Shown here in pieces: positions 15,545 to 22,846 of a stretch of DNA of 26,509 nucleotides. The stretch lies in contig CAZBUH010000018.1 in assembly GCA_964495095.1 (NCBI GenBank), positions 1 to 26,509 on the forward strand, read 5' to 3'. The stretch is from CAZBUH01 sp964495095 (GTDB taxonomy: Bacteria > Bacillota > Clostridia > Oscillospirales > Oscillospiraceae). Made by a program: the position numbers and the translations under genes. The notes below the pieces were generated by a model. It worked only from the letters and a program-made list of their open reading frames with translations. It searched no databases and had not been told where the DNA came from. How positions within the stretch are numbered: the stretch's first letter is position 1; each line of letters opens with the position of its first letter.

Positions 15545-16567
15545 TCAAAATCCCCCGGCAAAAGGATTTGACTCTGTATTAAGCGTTATCTCGTCTATCT
15601 CCCTGAGCTCGGCCTCTGAGAAATCCAGGTTTTCAAGCGCGGCGACATTTTCCACAAGCTGCTCCGGACGGCTTGCGCCGATGAGCGCGGAGGTCACCAC
15701 CTCGTCCCGCAGTACCCAGGCCAGAGCAAGCTGCGCCAGCGTCTGTCCTCTTTTCCCGGCGATTTCGGCCAGGGCGGATATCTGCTTTACCGTCTCCGGC
15801 GTCAGGGATTCGGCCCGCAGGAATCTGGGGTCTCTGGCAATGCGCGAGTCGGAGGGTATACCGTTGGCGTATTTGCCGCTGAGCAGTCCCTGGGCCAGAG
15901 GCTTAAATACAATGGAGCCCACGCCTTTTTCTCTGAGGACGTCCGTAAGCCCGTTTTCAATCCAGCGGTCCAGCAGGGAGTAGTTGGGCTGCTGTATCAG
16001 GCAGTGCACCCCCATGGCTTCAAGCATCTCAAACGCCTGCCTGGCTCTGTCCGGGTAGTAATTTGAAATACCGACGTACAGCGCCTTGCCCTGGCGGACC
16101 ATATCGGCCAGAGCGCCCATAGTCTCCTCCAGCGGCGTATCAGTATCGGCTATATGGTGATAAAAAATATCCACATAGTCCAGGTGCATACGCTTCAGGC
16201 TCTGGTCAAGGCTTGCCATCAGGTATTTCCGGCTGCCCTTATCCCCGTATGGCCCGGGCCACATATCGTAGCCGGCCTTGCTGGAAATTATCAGCTCATC
16301 ACGATAAGGCTTAAAATCCTTTTCGTATATATATCCGAAGTTTGTCTCCGCCGCGCCGTATGGCGGGCCGTAATTATTGGCCAGGTCAAAATGGGTTATG
16401 CCCATATCAAACGCGCTTCTCAATAGGGCGCGCTGGTTTTCCATAGGCGTTATATCACCGAAATTGTGCCACAGCCCCAATGAGATCATCGGTAGCATTA
16501 TCCCGCTTTTTCCGCAGCGCCTGTATTTCATACCGCCGCTGTAGCGTGTTTCAGAAGCAATGTACAA
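15545..16567 (-). CDS. yghZ: Aldo/keto reductase, YghZ (L-glyceraldehyde 3-phosphate reductase) type
   Basis: 340 residues. NADPH-dependent reductase of aldehydes; E. coli YghZ reduces L-glyceraldehyde 3-phosphate and methylglyoxal. The close match to YghZ is visible from the start (MKYRRCGKSG, LGLWHNFGD, ITHFDLANNYGPP, SKAGYDMWPGPYG, SRKYL.ASLDQSLKRM). The catalytic tetrad is complete: Asp61, Tyr66, Lys97, His138. The start is TTG 16565-16567 with GGGAGGGG ahead; YghZ homologues carry the same short N-terminal extension before MxYRxCGKSG, supporting it. It follows the AraC gene by 29 bases and precedes GH2 by 41. Its job could be reduction of a sugar-derived aldehyde, for example lactaldehyde from the neighbouring rhamnose pathway, or of a carbonyl on the aglycone; neither is shown. 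Confidence 0.88.
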   Translation of the reverse strand: MYIASETRYSGGMKYRRCGKSGIMLPMISLGLWHNFGDITPMENQRALLRSAFDMGITHFDLANNYGPPYGAAETNFGYIYEKDFKPYRDELIISSKAGYDMWPGPYGDKGSRKYLMASLDQSLKRMHLDYVDIFYHHIADTDTPLEETMGALADMVRQGKALYVGISNYYPDRARQAFEMLEAMGVHCLIQQPNYSLLDRWIENGLTDVLREKGVGSIVFKPLAQGLLSGKYANGIPSDSRIARDPRFLRAESLTPETVKQISALAEIAGKRGQTLAQLALAWVLRDEVVTSALIGASRPEQLVENVAALENLDFSEAELREIDEITLNTESNPFAGGF

Positions 16568-16596
16568 TATTTTCCCCTCCCAGGAACGCCATGCAG

Positions 16597-17373
16597 TCAG
16601 TTATCGCCCGGCTTATGGGCTATTTGGCTGGTGATATACTCCATTGACACATGGCTGCATTTATACTGATACGGCGTCATGCCGAACACCTTTTTGAACG
16701 CCCTTGAAAAATTCTGCGGGCTTTTATAGCCCACCTTCCGGCTGACCTCGGATACGTGTATATCCATGCAGTCAAAAAGGTTTCTCGCCTGGAGCATCCG
16801 GGCCTCCAGAAGTATTTCCGAAAAATTTTTCCCGGTCAGCCTCTTGACATACCGGCTGAAATACTGCGGGTTCATTCCGAAGTGCTCCGCCGTTGATTGC
16901 AGCGTCGCTACCCGGCCGTTTGAATATATATACTCAAATATTATCGTAGCCCTGTCGGCCGTGGACGCCACCATATTGACGTGGTCCTCATATTTATCGA
17001 GTTCCCTGACCACCTGCCGGAATGCCGTCAGAAGCTCATCCAGCTCCATATGCTCGGATTTTAAAAGGACGCCCCTGACCCTGTATTTGAGGGCCAGCCT
17101 GTAAAGCTCAACGGTTTCGGTCTCGCTCATAAGCACGACCATAGTCCTTCTTCCGCTGTCATATATTTTTTTCGCAAATTTGAGGCTGTCGAAGTGGCTG
17201 AATTCGACATCGCACAATACTATGTCAATACGGTTTTCATCTACCAGCTCCTCAAGCCTGCTCCCGGACATAGTAGTACCGAACACTTCAATGCCTATCG
17301 TGCTCCAGGGAAAGAAATTTGCCAGCCTGCTCAGCTCGGTCTGGTTTTTTCCCGCTATTATCATCCTGTACAT
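16597..17373 (-). CDS. AraC-type response regulator (YesN-like) with degenerate receiver domain
   Basis: 258 residues: an N-terminal receiver-like domain (about 1-120) joined to a C-terminal AraC DNA-binding domain (about 150-248, with VSRKVGYKSPQNFSRAFKK and TPYQYK). The receiver keeps Asp55 (VLCDVEF), Ser83 and Lys105 but has AGKN where canonical receivers carry the Mg-binding acidic pair after the first strand, so normal phosphorylation is doubtful. No YesM-type histidine kinase is encoded in the window. ATG 17371-17373 has AAAGGAG upstream. It lies inside the operon between the small SH3-like gene and the aldo/keto reductase, suggesting autoregulated control of the cluster. Ligand, if any, is unknown. 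Confidence 0.85.
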   Translation of the reverse strand: MYRMIIAGKNQTELSRLANFFPWSTIGIEVFGTTMSGSRLEELVDENRIDIVLCDVEFSHFDSLKFAKKIYDSGRRTMVVLMSETETVELYRLALKYRVRGVLLKSEHMELDELLTAFRQVVRELDKYEDHVNMVASTADRATIIFEYIYSNGRVATLQSTAEHFGMNPQYFSRYVKRLTGKNFSEILLEARMLQARNLFDCMDIHVSEVSRKVGYKSPQNFSRAFKKVFGMTPYQYKCSHVSMEYITSQIAHKPGDN

Positions 17374-17424
17374 CGGGTTCTCCTTTATCCAGGATACATT
17401 TAATCACGCTCTGCCTGCCGGGGC

Positions 17425-17670
17425 TCACATCAGCTCAAGATCGTCCGCCCTGAAGAGATATGAATCTCCCAGTCCCAACGGCGTATCGCTTTTTTCTATT
17501 TTCACAGGCACATATCCGTCAATATCAAGGAACACCAGCTGCCACGGATAAAACGCCGCCATTACGGTCCCCTCGGCTCCGGCAAGCGGATACCCTGTCG
17601 GGAATTTTCTGTCCTCGCGGTCTTTGATTCTCACTTTGTCCCCGGGATTGAATTTTTTGTTTTCGTTCAT
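17425..17670 (-). CDS. Small SH3/KOW-like protein (copy 2)
   Basis: 81 residues, paralogue of the protein at 4778-5023 and of identical length. Begins with FNPGDKVRIKDRE and carries PTGYPLAGAEGTV, YPWQL and GYVPVKIEKSDTPLGLG; a small beta-barrel is likely. ATG 17668-17670 lies 4 bases after the stop of the tandem-hotdog gene, with GGAG inside that gene's end, so translation is tightly coupled. This adjacency is the same as for copy 1, which argues that the two protein types act together. No function recognised; not a full nitrile hydratase beta subunit, being far too short and lacking an alpha partner. Confidence 0.8.
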   Translation of the reverse strand: MNENKKFNPGDKVRIKDREDRKFPTGYPLAGAEGTVMAAFYPWQLVFLDIDGYVPVKIEKSDTPLGLGDSYLFRADDLELM

Positions 17671-17674
17671 ATTC

Positions 17675-18853
17675 TCACTCCTGTTCCGCTCTTACCGGCA
17701 GCTTTACCAACGCGCTTCCCGCCTCGGAAATGATACCGCGGCACATATTTTCCATCCAGAACTCGATTTCCACCAGTGGCTCGCCGTCAACGACTTTCTT
17801 GTCAACGACCCTGCCGTAGGATACAGGGCAGTCGCCGGTGGGCGTCATGTGCAGGTGGCGCCATTTAAAGGACCTTATCCATCCGTCATCGCCCATCCAG
17901 TTGGTCACCAATCTCATAAGGCAGTTGCGGGCAAAATTCCCGAAATGGAAGGGGCCGGGCATGGCTCCCATCTTGGCAAGGTCGCTGTCGTAGAGGTGCA
18001 TACCTATCGGGTGCTTATAGCTGTTTGTCACCGGGTCCCGCATATCGGGCGTGCGGGGATTGAATTCCCGCTCATAGCGTAGCGGCGTGTGGGGCGTCTC
18101 ATTTTTCATCGAGCAGGATGCAAAATGACATATCATGTCATAAATCGTCGTCGGGCCGAGAGTTGCGGGAGCCAGCTCATCTCCCACCTTCACATCCTCA
18201 TAATATCTTGGATTGGCCCCGCGGAGCTCCTCGCCCTTCATTATGCCCTGAATGAAGTCCAGCTCCTCCTCGGTATACACGTGCTTTTCAAAGGGCAGAT
18301 TTTCAGCTATTTTCACATTGTCCAGCGCAGTCTCATAAATTGTGATATCGTTGAGATGCTGGAAGTTTGCCACAAGCTCGTCGTTTGAATCGTAAACCTG
18401 AATTATCTGTTCAGCCCATGAGAATATGGGCGCGTCCTTCGGCCAGGATATATACTCCTGGGGGATATCCTTTACCTTATCGGATATGTCGATAAGCTGT
18501 GAGGGCTTATGGAAAACCTTATAGACCTCTCCGGGATATACGGGCTTGAAAAGCTCAAAATTTTCGCCTGCGTACATTCCAAAGGAAAAGCCCCCGCGCT
18601 CATCCAGGCTGGGGATATGCACGCTGTCGCACATCCACTCAAAAAAGCTCGGGAACGCTATCAGCCTGCCCCAGCGGGTCTTTTTCGCGTATTCCTCGTC
18701 ATTATAGAGCGGGTCCCACGGATCCGCGAAATGGTTGAAATCCATTATGCGGACCGGCTCCGCCACCTGCGGCGCCTCAAACCCGTTCATTGCCTCTATC
18801 TTTTCCTGGGTCTCGGCTATCATTTTCTTAAGGTATTCATTGTATTGCGCCAT
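17675..18853 (-). CDS. Tandem-hotdog (MaoC-like acyl dehydratase superfamily) protein, copy 3
   Basis: 392 residues, aligning almost end to end with copy 2 (6108-7277). The N-terminal motif DPWDPLYNDEEY starts at Asp44, exactly as in copy 2; then YTEEELDFIQGIMKGEE, YEDVKVGDELAPATLGPTT, and in the C-terminal hotdog GMHLYDSDLA and GPFHFGN, NWMGDDGWIRSFKWRHLHMTPTGDC. ATG 18851-18853 is preferred to the in-frame start at 18874 because GGAGGTC is placed just ahead and because copy 2 begins with the same MxQY-like residues. It follows the first M24-fold gene by 53 bases and is coupled to the small SH3-like gene. As in copies 1 and 2, the standard hydratase-2 Asp/His pair is replaced in the N-terminal motif. 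Reaction unknown. Confidence 0.74.
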   Translation of the reverse strand: MAQYNEYLKKMIAETQEKIEAMNGFEAPQVAEPVRIMDFNHFADPWDPLYNDEEYAKKTRWGRLIAFPSFFEWMCDSVHIPSLDERGGFSFGMYAGENFELFKPVYPGEVYKVFHKPSQLIDISDKVKDIPQEYISWPKDAPIFSWAEQIIQVYDSNDELVANFQHLNDITIYETALDNVKIAENLPFEKHVYTEEELDFIQGIMKGEELRGANPRYYEDVKVGDELAPATLGPTTIYDMICHFASCSMKNETPHTPLRYEREFNPRTPDMRDPVTNSYKHPIGMHLYDSDLAKMGAMPGPFHFGNFARNCLMRLVTNWMGDDGWIRSFKWRHLHMTPTGDCPVSYGRVVDKKVVDGEPLVEIEFWMENMCRGIISEAGSALVKLPVRAEQE

Positions 18854-18906
18854 TTCCTGACCTCCTGCAATCATATTTTCCCGTGAAATAAAATATCCGA
18901 TTTAAA

Positions 18907-20166
18907 TCACACCACTACATACTGATTTTCAATAGCGTTGGAGCGCTCCGCGCAGTCCTTACCGACTACCCAGGAGCTACCGCAGCGCACAAATCTCGAC
19001 CGGTCCACCTTTGCCCCTCCGATGGGCCCCACATGGGGATGTGTCATAAGCTGCTGGCCCGCTTTAAGCGGCCAGTTTTCGCTCTCGAAAATATTCGGCA
19101 CCCTGATGGACCTGTCGGACTTCGAGGGGTCCTCCCATGTGGCGTATCCGCAGCTATGGAGATAATTGCAGTCGTCGGTATAGTACCCGCTGTCACGGAT
19201 AAACTGATTTACCGCCTCCGCCACCTCCCGAACTGTGGCGCCCTCGCGCAGCAGGCTGCCGACCATCAGGTTTGCCTTGTCGGCGGTCTCAAAGCGGATT
19301 TTGAAATCCTCCGCCGGCTCACCGAAGCAGTAGTACCGGTCCGTCATGCTGTTGTAGCCGCCCCAACTGTCCGATTCAATAAGCATCCCCACGATATCGC
19401 CGTCCTTATAGCGGGGGCCAGGGTAGGGGGCGCGCTCCGGCTGGAGCCTGTCGCCGTGGGAGTCGAAATTTTCGTTTATGAACATCATTACCTCGGCGCT
19501 GCAGCCGTTTTTCAGCCCCACATATATGGTGTCGGCCATAACGTCCACATAGCTACGCCCGCTTTTCAGTATTGTCGGCAGGCTCTCATGCACCCGCTGG
19601 CACATCATGGCCGCCTCCCGGGTGAGACTGATATCCAGCTCGCTTCTGGTGGCCTTGGCCCTGTCAACGTCCCGGGTTATATCTACAAGCTCCGCATTGG
19701 GCGCCGCGGACAGTATTTCGGCGCGTATCCCCACGGTCAAGTCCTCAGGCTTATATATGCCTATCCTGCCGCCCTTTACAAGGCGCTTCATATGCTCCCT
19801 GGAAAGAGTGTTTACATAATCCACTCTGCCGTAAAAGCCCTTCGGCAGCTGGCCGCAGCCCGGCTGTGCAAATCGGTTGAAGGTGCCGTCCTCATTTGCG
19901 CTTCCGCCGAAAACGGCCGCCGGCGTGCCCTCCAGAGGAAACACTATGTACTCTATGCGCTTTGAGCCCGCTACCCACTGGTGTATTCCCCGCATCTCTC
20001 CCGGTCGGTAGCTTATCAGCACCGCGGTCTCCACTCCGTGCCGGCGCATCACGTCCCGCAGAAGCCCCCAGCGCCTGTCTATCTCCTCCTGAGTGACTGC
20101 AATCACGCTGTCATATCTGTTCTCCATTATAAATGGAGAAAAATCAAACCTTTTGCATTTTTCCAT
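18907..20166 (-). CDS. M24-fold (creatinase/prolidase-like) protein A, metal ligands not conserved
   Basis: 419 residues with an N-terminal creatinase-like domain (about 1-170) and a C-terminal pita-bread domain (about 175-419). The region GDIVGMLIESDSWGGYNSMTDR aligns with the first metal-ligand block of prolidases, but the two Asp positions read Ile/Glu264 and Met274; the later Glu ligands appear as His (MTHPHVGP) and Gly (FVRCGSSW). A His is kept at His337 (LHSCGYAT). This pattern fits the metal-independent creatinase branch rather than an aminopeptidase. ATG 20164-20166 has GGAGG seven bases ahead and lies 18 bases after the second M24 gene. A hydrolase of a C-N, amide or other bond, or a lyase, is possible; substrate not recognised. 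Confidence 0.78.
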   Translation of the reverse strand: MEKCKRFDFSPFIMENRYDSVIAVTQEEIDRRWGLLRDVMRRHGVETAVLISYRPGEMRGIHQWVAGSKRIEYIVFPLEGTPAAVFGGSANEDGTFNRFAQPGCGQLPKGFYGRVDYVNTLSREHMKRLVKGGRIGIYKPEDLTVGIRAEILSAAPNAELVDITRDVDRAKATRSELDISLTREAAMMCQRVHESLPTILKSGRSYVDVMADTIYVGLKNGCSAEVMMFINENFDSHGDRLQPERAPYPGPRYKDGDIVGMLIESDSWGGYNSMTDRYYCFGEPAEDFKIRFETADKANLMVGSLLREGATVREVAEAVNQFIRDSGYYTDDCNYLHSCGYATWEDPSKSDRSIRVPNIFESENWPLKAGQQLMTHPHVGPIGGAKVDRSRFVRCGSSWVVGKDCAERSNAIENQYVVV

Positions 20167-20184
20167 TTTTCATCCTCCATTTAA

Positions 20185-21384
20185 TCAGCAATGAAGCTCA
20201 ATAAGCCCGCGGCTCATGCCTGTCACACGTTTTCCGCCATTGGCTGTCACAATGTAGAGATCGTCGCAGAACAGCCGCATATCGTCCTTGTCTTTATATA
20301 TCTCGGGCTGTACCGCAAAAAGCATCCCCTCTTTCAGCTCCGTGTCCGTACCGCGATATGTGTTGGGGGCGTTGAAGCAGTAATAGCCCACCGCGTGTAT
20401 CCACGGGCCCGTCTGCTTTCCATAGCCCTTGCCGGCCAGGTATTCGTTGAGCTCGCTGCTGACAGCGGATATGCTCGTTCCGGGGACGAGGCGCCTGGCG
20501 GCAAAATCCTGGGCGTCTACGGCGTCGGCATATCTCTGTTTAGTCTGTTCCGTGGCCTTGCCTATGGTAAAGCATCTTCCCAGCGCCCCGTAAAAGCCGT
20601 TGCAGCCCACAAACTGCAGTCTTAGCGTCACAACGTCGCCGTCCCGCAGCTCCCGCCCGGGGAAGAGCAAATCCTCATTGGGCAGCGGCGCATCCTGCGG
20701 ATTTGACACAAGCTCAATATGGCTCCCGTCCCAGACATTGAATCCGTATACCCCGTGGCGGAGGCCCTGCCAGCGTATCTCATTGTTGACATCCCGCTCC
20801 AGACGTCCCGGCTGAAGCATGGCCGGCACCGCGCTCATGACAGTCTCATGCTCGTCCACCACATATGCCATGGCCTCCAGCTCAAGCCCGCTCTTTACCG
20901 CCGTAAGGGCGTTGAATTCGTCGGTGATATCCACCAATTCAACATCCGGCAGATGGCGCTTCAGGTAGTCATATACGCTCACCAGCATTTTGTCGGGATA
21001 TGTGACGCCTATACGGCGGTTCCCGCCCATGAACAGCTCTAGATCGCCGTATGATATCCCGCCGACGGCCTCATTGAACATTACAAAGCCCTCCCTGTCG
21101 TCGGAGCCGGTAACCGCGCCGTCCTCTATAAGCGTATATCCCTGGATATTCAGGTATTTCCCCTCAGCGGGGAAAATTACAAATCCGGACTGCACACCCA
21201 CAAGATTGGGGTCATCGGTTATCCACAGCTCGTTAAAGTCCGGGGATTTCTCTATCAGCGCCACCGGGATGTCAAGCTTCTTCAGCAGACCGCGGAGCGC
21301 CTCGTGGCGGCGTTCCCGCTCCCCCGGCATGGGATACAGCATACATCTCGATTCAGAATCGACCATAATCTTTGAATAGTCCAT
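20185..21384 (-). CDS. M24-fold (creatinase/prolidase-like) protein B, metal ligands not conserved; first gene of the operon
   Basis: 399 residues, distantly related to its neighbour. N-terminal creatinase-like domain (about 1-165), linker LVDITDEFNALTAVKS, then a pita-bread domain. In the ligand block after GDVVTLRLQFVGCNGFYGALGR the first Asp position is Arg255 and the second is absent; the EPGIY-like motif reads QPEIY (Gln359), and the last Glu is Asp in LFCDDLYIVT. The metal centre of true prolidases is therefore unlikely, as in creatinase. ATG 21382-21384 is chosen for the GAGGTGG just upstream; an in-frame ATG at 21405 lacks a site. Being first in the operon and paired with protein A suggests a heteromer or sequential steps. 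Could also be non-catalytic. Confidence 0.78.
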   Translation of the reverse strand: MDYSKIMVDSESRCMLYPMPGERERRHEALRGLLKKLDIPVALIEKSPDFNELWITDDPNLVGVQSGFVIFPAEGKYLNIQGYTLIEDGAVTGSDDREGFVMFNEAVGGISYGDLELFMGGNRRIGVTYPDKMLVSVYDYLKRHLPDVELVDITDEFNALTAVKSGLELEAMAYVVDEHETVMSAVPAMLQPGRLERDVNNEIRWQGLRHGVYGFNVWDGSHIELVSNPQDAPLPNEDLLFPGRELRDGDVVTLRLQFVGCNGFYGALGRCFTIGKATEQTKQRYADAVDAQDFAARRLVPGTSISAVSSELNEYLAGKGYGKQTGPWIHAVGYYCFNAPNTYRGTDTELKEGMLFAVQPEIYKDKDDMRLFCDDLYIVTANGGKRVTGMSRGLIELHC

Positions 21385-21620
21385 ATATCCACCTCGTATA
21401 TACATAATTCACACTAATTTTATTGCTGTGTCGGTAAATATTCAGCTAAATAGCCATAAAATATATGTGATTAAATTTAGCATAGCATGCCGGTATCTAT
21501 TTGGGAATATATGATAATTGACTATTTTGCTCATTATTTTACCCAATGGAAGATGTACAACCTCAGCATATATTTCTTTATGCCTGTGCTGTCTGTATAT
21601 TCCATGTTTTATTGAAGGCA
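21385..21620 (-). promoter_or_regulatory. AT-rich leader/promoter region of the 13-gene minus-strand operon
   Basis: This 236-base stretch is much richer in A+T than the flanking genes and holds no open frame worth calling. The best minus-strand promoter I can see is TTGTAC (21560-21555), a 16-base spacer and AATAAT (21538-21533), which would leave a leader of about 140 bases. Short dyads such as GCATGCTATGC (around 21480-21490) and GCTATTTAGC (21445-21454) could be regulator sites. All of this is pattern reading only. Confidence 0.35.
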
Positions 21621-21662
21621 TGAAAAATCTGCGGCCCCGTTTTCGGGGCCGCAGAGCTTTTT
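21621..21662 (-). terminator. Rho-independent terminator of the rhamnose AraC regulator (possibly bidirectional)
   Basis: A perfect 12-base inverted repeat, TCTGCGGCCCCG (21628-21639) and CGGGGCCGCAGA (21644-21655), has a 4-base loop and is followed on the minus strand by TTTTTC (21627-21622). On the plus strand it is followed by GCTTTTT. It lies just after the AraC stop and separates that gene from the long minus-strand operon, so the operon must have its own promoter downstream of it. Confidence 0.9.
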
Positions 21663-21666
21663 AAAT

Positions 21667-22629
21667 TTATCTGCACCCGGCGCGGTATTGCGCCGGCGGG
21701 CAGCCATACATATCCTCAAAGCGGCGGTAGAAAAAAGCCGTGTTCTCATACCCTACCGCCAGGGCAATATCCGCCACGCTTAGCTCTGTATCCTTAAGCA
21801 GGGCGGCGGCGCGGTTAAACCGGGCCGTGTGCAGCAGTTCAGTAAAGGTACAGCCGGTGTGCCGGCGTATCAGCCGCGACAGGGCGGGAGGCGTCAAATC
21901 ATATTCTGCCGCTAGCTCCGCAAGGCTGCATCTGACGTCGGACTCGATGCGGGAAAGGGCGGAAAGCACCGTGGCCCGCTCCCTGTCCCTCCGGTCGTGG
22001 ATGACGATATCCTCCGACCGCCCGGAGAGATGCCGGAGCAGGAGCTCCAGCGTGGCTCGCTGAAGCTCCTGACGCTGGACCGGCGCGCCCTCAAGCTCCA
22101 GAAGCACAAGGTTTTCAAGCAGGTTTTCCAGTATCGTGCTCCCGGCCACATCGTATATGAGATATGTCCCCGTCCCGGCGTCGCGGCCGAGATTGTTTTT
22201 CAGAAAGACCGACAGCGCGTTGCTGCTTCCAAGGCTCATGGCGGCATTGTCAAAGAAAGCCGGGACAAGGATGAAATTCACCGCCACATCCTCCCGGGCC
22301 GCGGCTAGTATCTCATGCTCCGTGCCCCTGCCCAGCAGGAGCAGCTTTCCGGCTGTGAGCCGCAGTTTATCCCGCCTGCCGATAATATGGGTAGTTGAGC
22401 CGCTCACCTGATACACCATCTCCACATAGCTGTGGCTGTGCTGCGGAAAATCCACGAACCGCGTATGGGTCGTTATCCCGAAAAGATGGCCCGACGGCAG
22501 TATTTTTTCCGGCTCAAACACCGAACCGCCTGTGTAATTATACCGCCGCATATTTATATTTCCGCCGTGCAGTATCGCCTGCTCCTCCTCGGAGATTTCA
22601 GACAGCCTGCGCAGTATGTCCTCCCTCAC
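21667..22629 (-). CDS. AraC-family regulator, probable L-rhamnose operon activator
   Basis: 320 residues: an N-terminal cupin-like sensor domain (about 50-140, with FPQHSHSYVEMVYQVSG and GTEHEI) and a C-terminal AraC double helix-turn-helix (about 225-318, with ALSRLIRRHTGCTFTELL, IALAVGYENTAFFYRRFE and PPAQYR). This RhaR/RhaS-like layout and its position divergent from rhaB suggest control of rhaBADM by rhamnose, which is inferred. The start is GTG 22627-22629 with GGGGAG seven bases ahead. It ends 12 bases before a strong terminator. Confidence 0.88.
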   Translation of the reverse strand: MREDILRRLSEISEEEQAILHGGNINMRRYNYTGGSVFEPEKILPSGHLFGITTHTRFVDFPQHSHSYVEMVYQVSGSTTHIIGRRDKLRLTAGKLLLLGRGTEHEILAAAREDVAVNFILVPAFFDNAAMSLGSSNALSVFLKNNLGRDAGTGTYLIYDVAGSTILENLLENLVLLELEGAPVQRQELQRATLELLLRHLSGRSEDIVIHDRRDRERATVLSALSRIESDVRCSLAELAAEYDLTPPALSRLIRRHTGCTFTELLHTARFNRAAALLKDTELSVADIALAVGYENTAFFYRRFEDMYGCPPAQYRAGCR

Positions 22630-22668
22630 AGCTTGTCTCCCCTTTGCATTCCGCCGTGTGCGCCGCCG

Positions 22669-22712
22669 ATTTCAGAAGGCTCCCGCCGTATCTGCGGCGG
22701 CTCCTCTGAAAT
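22669..22712. promoter_or_regulatory. Nested inverted repeat in the regulator-rhaB intergenic region
   Basis: An outer repeat ATTTCAGA (22669-22676) / TCTGAAAT (22705-22712) encloses an inner repeat CCGCCG (22683-22688) / CGGCGG (22695-22700) with a TATCTG loop. It lies 40 bases upstream of the AraC start, so it may be a leader hairpin of that message or a dyad operator. Which of the two is not decidable from sequence. Confidence 0.45.
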
Positions 22713-22757
22713 TATATTATTCCCGCCCGGGCGCTACGTCAAGGGAAAGTGCAAAAT

Positions 22758-22812
22758 CGGATATATCCGGCGAATTTTACGTTATTGTTTTTACGGCGGG
22801 AAAATATAAAAT
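22758..22812 (+). promoter_or_regulatory. Candidate rhaBADM promoter with upstream palindrome
   Basis: A perfect 12-base palindrome CGGATATATCCG (22758-22769) lies 15 bases upstream of a possible promoter TTGTTT (22785-22790), 16-base spacer, TAAAAT (22807-22812). The rhaB ribosome binding site AAAGGAG and TTG start follow. An AraC-type activator often binds next to a weak -35 box, which would fit, but no consensus for this regulator is known to me. Confidence 0.4.
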
Positions 22813-22846
22813 TAAAATATATGCTGTTTAAAAGGAGCCGGGCAAA

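Noticed and set aside
15504..15548. Upstream TTG start for the GH2 enzyme (15548) giving 15 extra residues
   Set aside because: The ATG at 15501-15503 has a strong GGGAGG site and begins directly at the conserved N-terminal region; the extra residues are not typical of the family.
4778..18853. C-glycoside deglycosidation cluster (Dgp/Car type)
   Set aside because: No Gfo/Idh/MocA oxidoreductase, sugar-isomerase-like or DUF6379-like subunit is encoded; the tandem-hotdog and small SH3-like proteins do not resemble those enzymes.
18907..21384. Annotation of the two M24-fold proteins as Xaa-Pro aminopeptidases or prolidases
   Set aside because: The metal-ligand positions are not conserved in either protein by visual alignment, so peptidase activity is unsupported.
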